A DNA stretch of 5,355 nt from an uncultured Clostridia bacterium. Its GTDB lineage: Bacteria > Bacillota > Clostridia > TANB77 > CAG-508. Positions 1 to 5,350 of this stretch are shown one piece after another. The stretch is from positions 1 through 5,355 of the forward strand of contig CANRML010000087.1 of NCBI GenBank assembly GCA_947631725.1, given 5' to 3'. The notes under the pieces were generated by a model. The model saw only the letters and a list, made by a program, of their open reading frames with translations, was not told where the DNA came from and searched no databases. The translations under genes were made by a program, and so were the position numbers. Every line of letters starts with the position of its first letter. Within the stretch, counting starts at the first letter, position 1.

Positions 1-320
1 TTTCAATGTTCTTTTTTACTTCTATTTCATAGTGTTTTTCATAATCTATTTTTTCATAGCTTACTTTACACTATCTTAGTATTAACATATGGCAATTATA
101 TTATTCTATATAAGTTTTATAAATAATAAAAACCTCTATATATTTATTATTTTTTAATAAACATATTGAGGTTTTTTAACCAATAAATTTTTAAAGTTTA
201 TTGCAATCAATGTATGCTGATTTTTTATTAATCTATCACGCTTTTTATAGAGTTAATTGTAATAAGTGCGGATTTTTTATAATTGCCTTATCTTTACTCT
301 ATCAGCAGTTTCATAATTTC
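1..320. other. Gene-poor left flank: window edge, terminator hairpin and spo0A trailer
   Basis: This stretch has no complete gene. Positions 1-126 are T-rich on the plus strand and stay open in one plus frame from the first base to a TAA at 124-126 (about 41 codons, rich in Phe, Leu and His, no start inside the window). The opposite strand also has a short open frame (about 23 codons, rich in Tyr, Glu and Lys) running off the left edge without a visible start. Either could be a gene end or remnant, and either could be chance in such AT-rich DNA, so neither is called as a gene. Positions 128-176 form a terminator-like hairpin. Positions 178-320 are the 3' trailer of spo0A and hold a 7-bp inverted repeat (181-187 with 197-203) and a 16-base near-direct repeat (215-230 and 267-282, 14 of 16 identical). 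Confidence 0.6.
128..177 (-). terminator. Long intrinsic terminator, probably bidirectional, ending spo0A transcription
   Basis: AAAAACCTC at 128-136 pairs perfectly with GAGGTTTTT at 168-176. The stem continues inward through AT pairs, interrupted by a T-T and an A-C mismatch, to a small T-rich loop near 150-154. The right arm runs into a T-run on the plus strand, and the left arm gives a matching U-run on the minus strand, so it can end transcription from either side. For spo0A, whose stop codon is at 321-323, this leaves a trailer of about 145 bases before the hairpin. No closer terminator is visible. Confidence 0.75.
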
Positions 321-1139
321 TTAAGCACTTTTTAATTCTAATCTTAACTTATCTGCTATCATTGCGATAAATTCTGAGTTTGTTGGCTTTCCTTTTGCTG
401 CTGATATTGTATAGCCAAATATGTTTTCTACTACTTCTTGTTGTCCTCTTCCCCATGCTACTTCTATTGCATGGCGAATTGCACGTTCTACTCTTGAAGG
501 AGTTGTGCTATATTTTGATGCGATTTGTGGGTATAGGCTCTTTGTAATCTGATTTATAATATCTATATCATTTACTACCATAATAATTGCTTCTCTTAAA
601 TATTGATATCCTTTTATATGTGCTGGTACACCAACTTCATGTATTACATTTGTCACTAGTGCTTCTAAACTTTGTTTTTGATTTTTATTTTCATTTGAAA
701 TTGAAATATATTGCTGTTTTTCTTCTTTGTTTAAAAATCCATTACCACTACTTGTTGGTACATGATTTTTAATTTGTCTAATTCTTTGTATAAGAATTTC
801 AATGTCAAATGGTTTTACTACATAGTATTCTGCTCCTAGTGCAATCGCCCTTTGAGTAATTTTGTCTTGTCCTACTGCTGATAGCATAATACATGTTGGC
901 CTTTTTTCTGCTTCCATTTTTTCTATTTTTTCTAATACACCTATTCCATCTAAATGTGGCATAATAATGTCTATAATAGCGATATCTGGTATTGTATTTG
1001 CTATCATATCTACAGCCTCTACACCATCTTTGGCAATTCCTATAACCTCCATATCTTCTTGCTTCTCTAAATATCTTGCAAGAGTTTTGCTAAATTCTTG
1101 ATTGTCGTCAGCAATTAATAAAGTAATTTTTTCCTTCAT
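321..1139 (-). CDS. spo0A: Sporulation master response regulator Spo0A
   Basis: A 272-residue cytoplasmic transcription factor that, once phosphorylated, binds 0A boxes and switches cells into sporulation and other stationary-phase programmes. The N-terminal receiver domain (about 4-124) has the acidic pair D11-D12, the phosphoacceptor D57 in the DIIMP context, the switch residue S87 (LSAVGQ) and the conserved K109 (VKPFD). A linker (about 125-155) leads to the Spo0A C-terminal DNA-binding domain (about 156-270). Its recognition-helix region at 212-229 (TTPSRVERAIRHAIEVAW) and the KPTNSEFIAM block at 251-260 are near-diagnostic of Spo0A. Length is normal (Bacillus subtilis Spo0A has 267 residues), and no key residue is missing. 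The ATG start is supported by GGAGGG five bases upstream. The gene lies 110 bases downstream of the yigZ-family gene on the same strand with its own promoter, and spoIVB is not adjacent. Confidence 0.98.
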   Translation of the reverse strand: MKEKITLLIADDNQEFSKTLARYLEKQEDMEVIGIAKDGVEAVDMIANTIPDIAIIDIIMPHLDGIGVLEKIEKMEAEKRPTCIMLSAVGQDKITQRAIALGAEYYVVKPFDIEILIQRIRQIKNHVPTSSGNGFLNKEEKQQYISISNENKNQKQSLEALVTNVIHEVGVPAHIKGYQYLREAIIMVVNDIDIINQITKSLYPQIASKYSTTPSRVERAIRHAIEVAWGRGQQEVVENIFGYTISAAKGKPTNSEFIAMIADKLRLELKSA

Positions 1140-1144
1140 TTTTA

Positions 1145-1150
1145 CCCTCC
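1145..1150 (-). promoter_or_regulatory. Ribosome binding site of spo0A
   Basis: The minus strand reads TAGGAGGGTAAAAATG, a strong Shine-Dalgarno core (GGAGGG) five bases before the ATG at 1137-1139. It fixes the spo0A start, which also matches the usual start of the receiver domain. Confidence 0.85.
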
Positions 1151-1181
1151 TAAAATTTTCTTTGTATTTTCAACAATTGGC

Positions 1182-1210
1182 ATTATACTTAATTTTTTGA
1201 GGGTTTGCAA
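1182..1210 (-). promoter_or_regulatory. Sigma-A-type promoter of spo0A
   Basis: Reading the minus strand, a -35 box TTGCAA (1205-1210) is followed after exactly 17 bases by a perfect -10 box TATAAT (1182-1187). Transcription should begin near 1174-1176, giving a leader of about 36 bases. I saw no convincing sigma-H promoter in the same gap, although B. subtilis spo0A uses both a vegetative and a sigma-H promoter. A TGTTGAA sequence at 1169-1175, one base off the 0A-box core TGTCGAA, sits at the predicted start site. Confidence 0.8.
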
Positions 1211-1211
1211 G

Positions 1212-1236
1212 AAAATTGTAAATATTTTCCAATTTT
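1212..1236. repeat. AT-rich inverted repeat just upstream of the spo0A -35 box
   Basis: AAAATTG at 1212-1218 and CAATTTT at 1230-1236 form a 7-bp dyad with an 11-base centre. It ends one base from the -35 box of the spo0A promoter (1205-1210). It lacks GC pairs and a following U-run, so it is a poor terminator for the upstream operon. It may be a protein-binding dyad or chance in AT-rich DNA. Confidence 0.4.
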
Positions 1237-1249
1237 GTTTACGAAACTG

Positions 1250-1888
1250 TCATTTTATTATACTTTTTTCTATATATTTTTTATCAAATTCCTTCCAATC
1301 TTCTAAATTTACTTTCTTTGTTTCAAAATCTGCTAATAATTCTTGTTTTTTACTTTCTTCTACTGTGATATTACATACAATATTTTCTTTATAACCTACA
1401 TTTTCTATGTTAATTTTGTGTTTTTGGCAATAATACTTAAATTTTTCATATTCAGAATAATCAATAGTTATTTCAAATTGAACACCTATAACTTTTTTAA
1501 TTAGTTCTACACTGTCAATTGCTTTTGTTGTTACTTCTGAATATGCTCTTACTAGTCCCCCTGTTCCAAGTAATATTCCTCCAAAATATCTTGTAACAAT
1601 TACTACAACATTACACAAATTATTCTTTTGTAAAATACTAAGCATTGGTGCTCCTGCTGTTCCAGATGGTTCTCCATCATCACTAGACTTTTCAATTATT
1701 GTATTTTCTTCTATAATTCGATAAGCACTACAATTATGTCTAGCATCATAATACTTCTTTTTTGCTTTTTGAATTGCTTCTTCTGCTTCTTTTTTATTTT
1801 CTACTGGTATAATATTCGCAATAAATTTTGATTTTTTTTCTGATATTTCAGCTAATGTTTCCTCTTTTATTGTGAAGAATTCGTCCAT
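1250..1888 (-). CDS. YigZ/YvyE family protein (IMPACT N-terminal domain plus DUF1949)
   Basis: A 212-residue cytoplasmic protein of the YigZ (E. coli) / YvyE (B. subtilis) family. The N-terminal half is related to the eukaryotic IMPACT protein, which modulates the translation-control kinase GCN2; the bacterial role is not settled. The sequence shows the full family signature: KSKFIA (19-24), DARHNCSAY (48-56), SSDDGEPSGTAGAP (68-81) and VTRYFGGILLGTGGLVRAYS (98-117). The C-terminal part (about 138-200) fits the DUF1949 ferredoxin-like fold. Length is typical, with no truncation. The ATG is one base after the stop of the upstream flavoprotein gene. Its Shine-Dalgarno sequence (AAAGGGAG, about nine bases before the ATG) lies inside the end of that gene, so the two are co-transcribed. 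It is the last gene of the three-gene operon, and no strong terminator separates it from spo0A. Confidence 0.93.
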   Translation of the reverse strand: MDEFFTIKEETLAEISEKKSKFIANIIPVENKKEAEEAIQKAKKKYYDARHNCSAYRIIEENTIIEKSSDDGEPSGTAGAPMLSILQKNNLCNVVVIVTRYFGGILLGTGGLVRAYSEVTTKAIDSVELIKKVIGVQFEITIDYSEYEKFKYYCQKHKINIENVGYKENIVCNITVEESKKQELLADFETKKVNLEDWKEFDKKYIEKSIIK

Positions 1889-1889
1889 A

Positions 1890-3149
1890 CTATATTTCTC
1901 CCTTTCCAGCTACATATCCACTTGAATATGCAATTTGTAAATTAAATCCACCTGTATAGCCATCTACATCTATAATTTCTCCAGCAAAATATAGTCCATT
2001 TACTAATTTTGATTCCATTGTTTTTGGATTGATTTCTTTAATACTTATTCCTCCACTTGTAATGATTGCTTCTTCTATTGGTCTAAATTCTTTTATTGTT
2101 ACTTCAAAATTTTTAAGTATTTGCACTATTTTTTGTCTTTCTTGCTTTGTTACTGTATTTACTTGCTTTGTCGGATTTATCCCAGTTTCTTCAATTATTG
2201 GATTAATTAATTTTTGTGGTAATAACTTATCCAAACTGTTTTTAAATTGTTTATTTTTTTCTTCCTCAAAGTCTCTTAAAATTCTGGCATCTAATTTTTC
2301 TGGTGATAATGCTGGCTTTAAATCTATTTTTAATATTATATTATGATTTTTTAATAATTCTTCTATATTTTTATACCTAACTAAATGTGCTGAGCCACTT
2401 AATATAGTAGGGCCAGAAATACCAAAATGTGTAAATATCATTTCACCAAAGTCTTCATAAATTATCTTATTTTTTGTTTTGTCAATAAATTGTATAGCTA
2501 TATTTTTTAAAGATAGTCCTTGTAATTCTTTGCTCTTTTCATCAAATGTCTCTAAAGGTACTAATGATGGTTTAATTGTTGTTACTGTATGCCCAATTTC
2601 TTTTGCTATTTTATACCCATCACCTGTTGAGCCTGTTAATGGATAGCTTTTTCCTCCTGTTGCTAGTATGATTCTATCTGCTAAAATTGTTTGTTTATTT
2701 GTCTTTATACCTTTTACCATTTTTCCACTTTCTGTTTCATTTACTAGAATCTTTTCCACTTTTTCTCCTAATATTGTGTGAATATGTAGTTCTTCTATTT
2801 TTTTTATAAAACAATTTAATACATCTTGTGCTTTATCTGTTATAGGGAAAATTCTATTACCTCTCTCTTCTTTTACTTCAAGTCCCTGTTTCTTTAAAAA
2901 TTGAATAATATCTTTGTTAGTATATTGTTCAAAACTACTATATAGAAATCTCCCATTTCCCGGTATATTTTTAATAAATTCAGACATATCTAAAGAAGAT
3001 GTAATATTACATCTTCCTTTTCCTGTAATTAAAAGTTTTTTACCTAATGAATTCATCTTTTCTATTAAAGTAACCTGATTACCATATTCTGCAGCTGTGA
3101 TCGCTGCCATCATCCCTGCGGGTCCACCGCCAATAACAATTACTTTCAT
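1890..3149 (-). CDS. BaiN/HI0933-family NAD(P)/FAD-dependent oxidoreductase
   Basis: A predicted 419-residue soluble flavoprotein of the HI0933/YhiN/BaiN family. Some relatives are described as bile-acid (BaiN) or aminoacetone oxidoreductases, but for most members, including this one, the substrate is unknown. The N-terminal dinucleotide-binding loop VIGGGPAG (5-12) ends its strand at E30, which would bind the FAD ribose. Other family motifs are GKGRCNIT (43-50), GNGRFL (64-69), LATGG (162-166), TGSTGDG (172-178), THFGISGP near the middle, ITSGG, and the C-terminal GEIIDVDGYTGGFNLQ (390-405). Length is typical and nothing is missing. I chose the ATG at 3147-3149, four bases after the upstream stop, because it places the first beta strand at the usual position. 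The frame also reaches a TTG at 3168-3170 (426 residues), which overlaps the upstream gene and lacks a ribosome binding site. The ribosome binding site before the ATG is weak too, suggesting translational coupling. Confidence 0.94.
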   Translation of the reverse strand: MKVIVIGGGPAGMMAAITAAEYGNQVTLIEKMNSLGKKLLITGKGRCNITSSLDMSEFIKNIPGNGRFLYSSFEQYTNKDIIQFLKKQGLEVKEERGNRIFPITDKAQDVLNCFIKKIEELHIHTILGEKVEKILVNETESGKMVKGIKTNKQTILADRIILATGGKSYPLTGSTGDGYKIAKEIGHTVTTIKPSLVPLETFDEKSKELQGLSLKNIAIQFIDKTKNKIIYEDFGEMIFTHFGISGPTILSGSAHLVRYKNIEELLKNHNIILKIDLKPALSPEKLDARILRDFEEEKNKQFKNSLDKLLPQKLINPIIEETGINPTKQVNTVTKQERQKIVQILKNFEVTIKEFRPIEEAIITSGGISIKEINPKTMESKLVNGLYFAGEIIDVDGYTGGFNLQIAYSSGYVAGKGEI

Positions 3150-3153
3150 ATTT

Positions 3154-4389
3154 TTATCCCATTTCTTCAATTGCTTTTAAAATTCCATATTTTCCATATT
3201 CATATGTAAGTCCACCTTGTAAATATGCTATATATGGTTCTCTAATTGGTCCATCACAACTTAATTCTATTGTAGAGCCTTCTGTAAATGTTCCTGCTGC
3301 CATAATTACTTGGTCTTCATATCCTCCCATATCTGCCGGCTCTGGTATAACTTGACTATCAATTGGTGAACCTTTTTGAATACCTTGACAAAATTTTACT
3401 AGTTTTTCTTTGCTTCCTAAGTGTACAGTTTGAACTATATCTGCTCTTATCTCATCATATTTTGGTTCTACTTCATAACCTAGTTCTTCTAACATCTTAC
3501 TTGCAAATATTGCTGTTTTTAGACTACTTGCTACTACTTGTGGTGCAAAGAAAAGTCCTTTTAAAAAATTAGTATTTTGTCCTAATGATGGTCCAATTTC
3601 TTTTCCAATACCTGGTGCTGTTAATCTTTCTGCACATAGTTCAATTAGCTCTTTTTTTCCAACCATATATGCTCCACTTGTAGCAATTCCAGCTCCTAAG
3701 TTTTTCATGAGTGAACCTACACAAATATCTGCTCCTACTTCAATTGGTTCTTTTTCTTCAACAAATTCTCCATAGCAATTATCTACCATAATTATTACTT
3801 GGTTATCTATTTCTCTAATCTTTTCAATAACCTCTTGAATTTGAGAAACAGTTAAGCTTTTTCTCGTTGAATATCCTCTAGATCTTTGAATTTCAATTAA
3901 TTTAATATCACTTCTTTTAATTCTTTCTTGTATTTCTTGTATATTGAATTTATTATCTACTAATTCTATTTGCTCATATTTTATTCCATAAGATTTTAAA
4001 GAATTTTTGCTTGGATTTTTTCCTAATCCAATTACTGTTTGTAAAGTATCATATGGTGCTCCTGTAATGCTCAGCATTGTATCATTTGGATGTAATAAAG
4101 CAGATAAGCAAATTGCTAAAGCATGTGTGCCAGATATTAGTTGAGCTCTTACTAATGCATCTTCTGCCTTAAAGACATTTGCATATATTTCTTCTATTTT
4201 GTTCCTTCCTGATTCATCAATTCCATATCCTGTTGAAGATTGCAAATGCATTTCTTGCAAGTTACATTTTTGAAATGCTTTTATTACTTTATTACTATTT
4301 ATCTCACATATTTTTTGGACTTTTTTAAATTGCGTTTCAAGCTTGCTTTCTATACTATTTGCTAATTTTTGTAATTGCTCTTTTTCCAT
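3154..4389 (-). CDS. Methionine gamma-lyase family PLP-dependent protein (YnbB-like)
   Basis: A 411-residue fold-type I PLP enzyme of the Met_gamma_lyase family (B. subtilis YnbB; sometimes annotated as aluminium resistance protein). By family resemblance it may cleave C-S or related bonds in sulfur amino acids, but the substrate of this subfamily is not established. Visible features are STGYGIDESGR (52-62), the cofactor phosphate-binding SGTHA (86-90), IEIQRSRGYSTR (165-176), MVDNCYGEF (201-209) with D203 as the likely pyridine-nitrogen partner, GSLMKNLGAG (225-234) with K229 as the Schiff-base lysine, and a conserved C-terminal region with SCDGPIREPY. Length is normal. The ATG follows AGGAGGAG by five bases, a strong ribosome binding site. 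It is the first gene of the operon, with the flavoprotein starting four bases after its stop. In many Firmicutes this family sits near miaA, hfq or glnR; none is in view here. Confidence 0.95.
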   Translation of the reverse strand: MEKEQLQKLANSIESKLETQFKKVQKICEINSNKVIKAFQKCNLQEMHLQSSTGYGIDESGRNKIEEIYANVFKAEDALVRAQLISGTHALAICLSALLHPNDTMLSITGAPYDTLQTVIGLGKNPSKNSLKSYGIKYEQIELVDNKFNIQEIQERIKRSDIKLIEIQRSRGYSTRKSLTVSQIQEVIEKIREIDNQVIIMVDNCYGEFVEEKEPIEVGADICVGSLMKNLGAGIATSGAYMVGKKELIELCAERLTAPGIGKEIGPSLGQNTNFLKGLFFAPQVVASSLKTAIFASKMLEELGYEVEPKYDEIRADIVQTVHLGSKEKLVKFCQGIQKGSPIDSQVIPEPADMGGYEDQVIMAAGTFTEGSTIELSCDGPIREPYIAYLQGGLTYEYGKYGILKAIEEMG

Positions 4390-4393
4390 AAAT

Positions 4394-4401
4394 TCTCCTC
4401 C
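4394..4401 (-). promoter_or_regulatory. Ribosome binding site of the methionine gamma-lyase family gene
   Basis: The minus strand reads TAGGAGGAGAATTTATGG, placing a strong GGAGGAG core five bases before the ATG at 4387-4389 and fixing the start of the first operon gene. An ATG slightly further upstream (in CATATGTAG) is followed directly by a stop and is not a start. Confidence 0.8.
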
Positions 4402-4414
4402 TACATATGTTTCT

Positions 4415-4443
4415 ATTTTACCATAATATTGCCATTTTTACAA
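4415..4443 (-). promoter_or_regulatory. Promoter of the three-gene operon
   Basis: On the minus strand, TTGTAA (4438-4443) is followed after 17 bases by TAAAAT (4415-4420), preceded by TGG, which makes an extended -10 (TGGTAAAAT). Transcription should start near 4408, with a leader of only about 20 bases. It fires away from the promoter of the plus-strand gene; the two -35 boxes are 8 bases apart. Confidence 0.7.
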
Positions 4444-4451
4444 GTTTTATA

Positions 4452-4481
4452 TTGACTTTTTTATGTTAATTGCGCTATAAT
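4452..4481 (+). promoter_or_regulatory. Sigma-A-type promoter of the orphan gene
   Basis: TTGACT (4452-4457) and a perfect TATAAT (4476-4481) are separated by 18 bases. Transcription is predicted to begin near 4487-4489, about 55 bases before the ATG. The start coincides with the left edge of the hairpin at 4489-4509. Confidence 0.75.
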
Positions 4482-4488
4482 ATATTTA

Positions 4489-4509
4489 ATATCGCCTAAA
4501 AGGCGGTAT
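4489..4509 (+). promoter_or_regulatory. Hairpin at the predicted 5' end of the orphan gene mRNA
   Basis: ATATCGCCT (4489-4497) pairs with AGGCGGTAT (4501-4509) across an AAA loop: nine pairs, one of them T-G in DNA terms (U-G in RNA). Four consecutive GC pairs stand out in this AT-rich gap. It starts at the predicted transcription start, so it could be a 5' stabilising stem-loop or, as DNA, an operator. No U-run follows directly, so it is not a terminator. Confidence 0.6.
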
Positions 4510-4524
4510 AGTATAAATATTTTT

Positions 4525-4533
4525 AAGGAGGGG
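4525..4533 (+). promoter_or_regulatory. Ribosome binding site serving two overlapping starts
   Basis: TTAAGGAGGGG is a near-perfect Shine-Dalgarno sequence. From the GGAGG core (4527-4531) there are 4 bases to an ATG at 4536, which opens a four-codon frame, and 11 bases to the ATG at 4543 of the long gene. Neither spacing is ideal; if the GAGGGG end is used instead, the gap to the long gene start falls to 9. Confidence 0.7.
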
Positions 4534-4535
4534 CT

Positions 4536-4550
4536 ATGCACCATGGTTAA
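4536..4550 (+). other. Four-codon mini-ORF overlapping the start of the orphan gene
   Basis: ATG CAC CAT GGT TAA encodes Met-His-His-Gly then stop. It is out of frame with the long gene, whose ATG (4543-4545) lies inside it. Its ATG is the nearer one to the ribosome binding site. It may be translated and affect initiation on the downstream ATG by termination and restart, or it may be chance. Confidence 0.3.
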
Positions 4551-5289
4551 ACTCAAATTGCAAGCAAACTTCCCTGAATTAAAATTCATCCTTTCTACTT
4601 TGAATCGGATGATAATACAGGGAAACAAAGTAACTATCGCGGTAAACCATAATTTTCAAACCAAATTTGTCTCTGTAAAATTGCAGAGATGTAAAACCTA
4701 CTCATTTGTTGAGCTAAAAAGAGATTTACTATCTTTTGATGACAAAACAAAAAAAGAATTTGCTGAATTAGAAAATAAGCATATCTTTCTTTTTGAAACA
4801 GATGATGTTGGTTCTTATCTCGGTGTTTCTGGTTATGACTCATATTTGGAACTTCCAAAATTTGAGGTTTTAGGAATACCAGAGGTAATAATTCCTGAGT
4901 TGGATAGTGTTTCTGCAAAATGTCAAGTAAATGTAAGCTTTCCATTGAGAAAAAAATTCGACGAACTCTTTGACTTCGTTAAAATTTTTAACTTACTACT
5001 TGCAAGAGATTTCTATGCTAGAATGACTGTAAGAGAAGTAAGACATTTGGAACTTCACTTTACTGATGGAATCCATGATTCCAGACCATCTTTAACTATT
5101 GGTTTTGGACTTCATATTCCATACAGAAATTCTAAAGAAGCTGCCACATGGGATGATGAAATTTATGGAAAAGAAGCATGTGCTTTCAATCGCTTGCTAA
5201 TCAAAAATGAGAATACAGTAAGGAAGTTTTATTGCATACCTCCTACTGTAGATTCTCATGGCCCTAGGTTAGAGTTTAAAGCTCTATAA
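4543..5289 (+). CDS. Hypothetical protein, 248 residues, unrecognised
   Basis: I do not recognise this protein. It is predicted to be soluble and cytoplasmic, with no signal peptide or membrane segment. It alternates short hydrophobic strands and charged stretches, suggesting a mixed alpha/beta fold. There is an acidic and glycine-rich patch at 85-99 (ETDDVGSYLGVSGYD), a Pro-rich strand region at 104-119, a probable helix at 135-160, and a His-rich stretch at 168-178 (H168, H172, H178) next to SRPSLTIGFGLHIP (180-193). Cysteines are at 50, 127, 213 and 231, without a zinc-finger spacing. No catalytic motif can be assigned. Sustained coding over 248 codons, a good promoter, a strong ribosome binding site and a terminator 27 bases after the stop argue for a real gene. 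It is monocistronic and divergent from the operon. A sampled stretch has GC content close to its neighbours, so there is no clear compositional sign of recent transfer. Confidence 0.85.
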   Translation: MVKLKLQANFPELKFILSTLNRMIIQGNKVTIAVNHNFQTKFVSVKLQRCKTYSFVELKRDLLSFDDKTKKEFAELENKHIFLFETDDVGSYLGVSGYDSYLELPKFEVLGIPEVIIPELDSVSAKCQVNVSFPLRKKFDELFDFVKIFNLLLARDFYARMTVREVRHLELHFTDGIHDSRPSLTIGFGLHIPYRNSKEAATWDDEIYGKEACAFNRLLIKNENTVRKFYCIPPTVDSHGPRLEFKAL

Positions 5290-5315
5290 GATTTTTTGAG
5301 TTTTAACTTTGACTT

Positions 5316-5350
5316 AAAAGCAGGTACTTATATTTATGTACCTGCTTTTT
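5316..5350 (+). terminator. Strong intrinsic terminator of the orphan gene
   Basis: AAAAGCAGGTAC (5316-5327) pairs perfectly over 12 bases with GTACCTGCTTTT (5338-5349), with a 10-base AT-rich loop and a T-run at 5346-5350. It begins 27 bases after the stop codon. The A-run on the left arm means it could also stop transcription entering from the right. Confidence 0.93.

Noticed and set aside
205..228. Plus-strand terminator AATCA/TGATT followed by a T-run
   Set aside because: The stem is only five AT-rich pairs with a nine-base loop and there is no plus-strand gene ending nearby; it is too weak to call.
587..1101. Open frames on the plus strand opposite spo0A
   Set aside because: They are Leu/Ile/Ser-rich antisense shadows of a clearly conserved gene, without ribosome binding sites or promoters.
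1197..1394. Plus-strand 65-codon frame opposite the end of the yigZ-family gene
   Set aside because: It is an antisense shadow, Phe/Ser/Leu-rich, overlapping conserved coding sequence and the spo0A promoter.
2029..2346. Plus-strand 105-codon frame inside the flavoprotein gene
   Set aside because: It is the complement of a strongly conserved region of the flavoprotein; its hydrophobic composition follows from that, and no start signals are visible.
3150..3170. TTG start at 3168-3170 for the flavoprotein, giving 426 residues
   Set aside because: It overlaps the upstream coding region and has no ribosome binding site. The ATG at 3147-3149 puts the FAD-binding strand at the normal N-terminal position, so the shorter form is preferred.
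3363..3572. Plus-strand 69-codon frame inside the methionine gamma-lyase family gene
   Set aside because: Leu-rich antisense shadow of a conserved enzyme gene with no start signals.
4507..4517. Second -10-like boxes (TATAGT, TATAAA) downstream of the leader hairpin
   Set aside because: No acceptable -35 box lies 16-18 bases upstream, whereas TTGACT/TATAAT just upstream is a far better promoter.
4482..4542. Riboswitch or T-box in the leader of the orphan gene
   Set aside because: The leader is only about 55 bases with one simple hairpin and no T-box or known aptamer sequence, and there is no alternative terminator.
4634..4945. Minus-strand 103-codon frame opposite the orphan gene
   Set aside because: The plus-strand frame is longer and has a promoter, ribosome binding site and terminator; the minus frame has none and is rich in Gln/His/Leu, as expected for a shadow.
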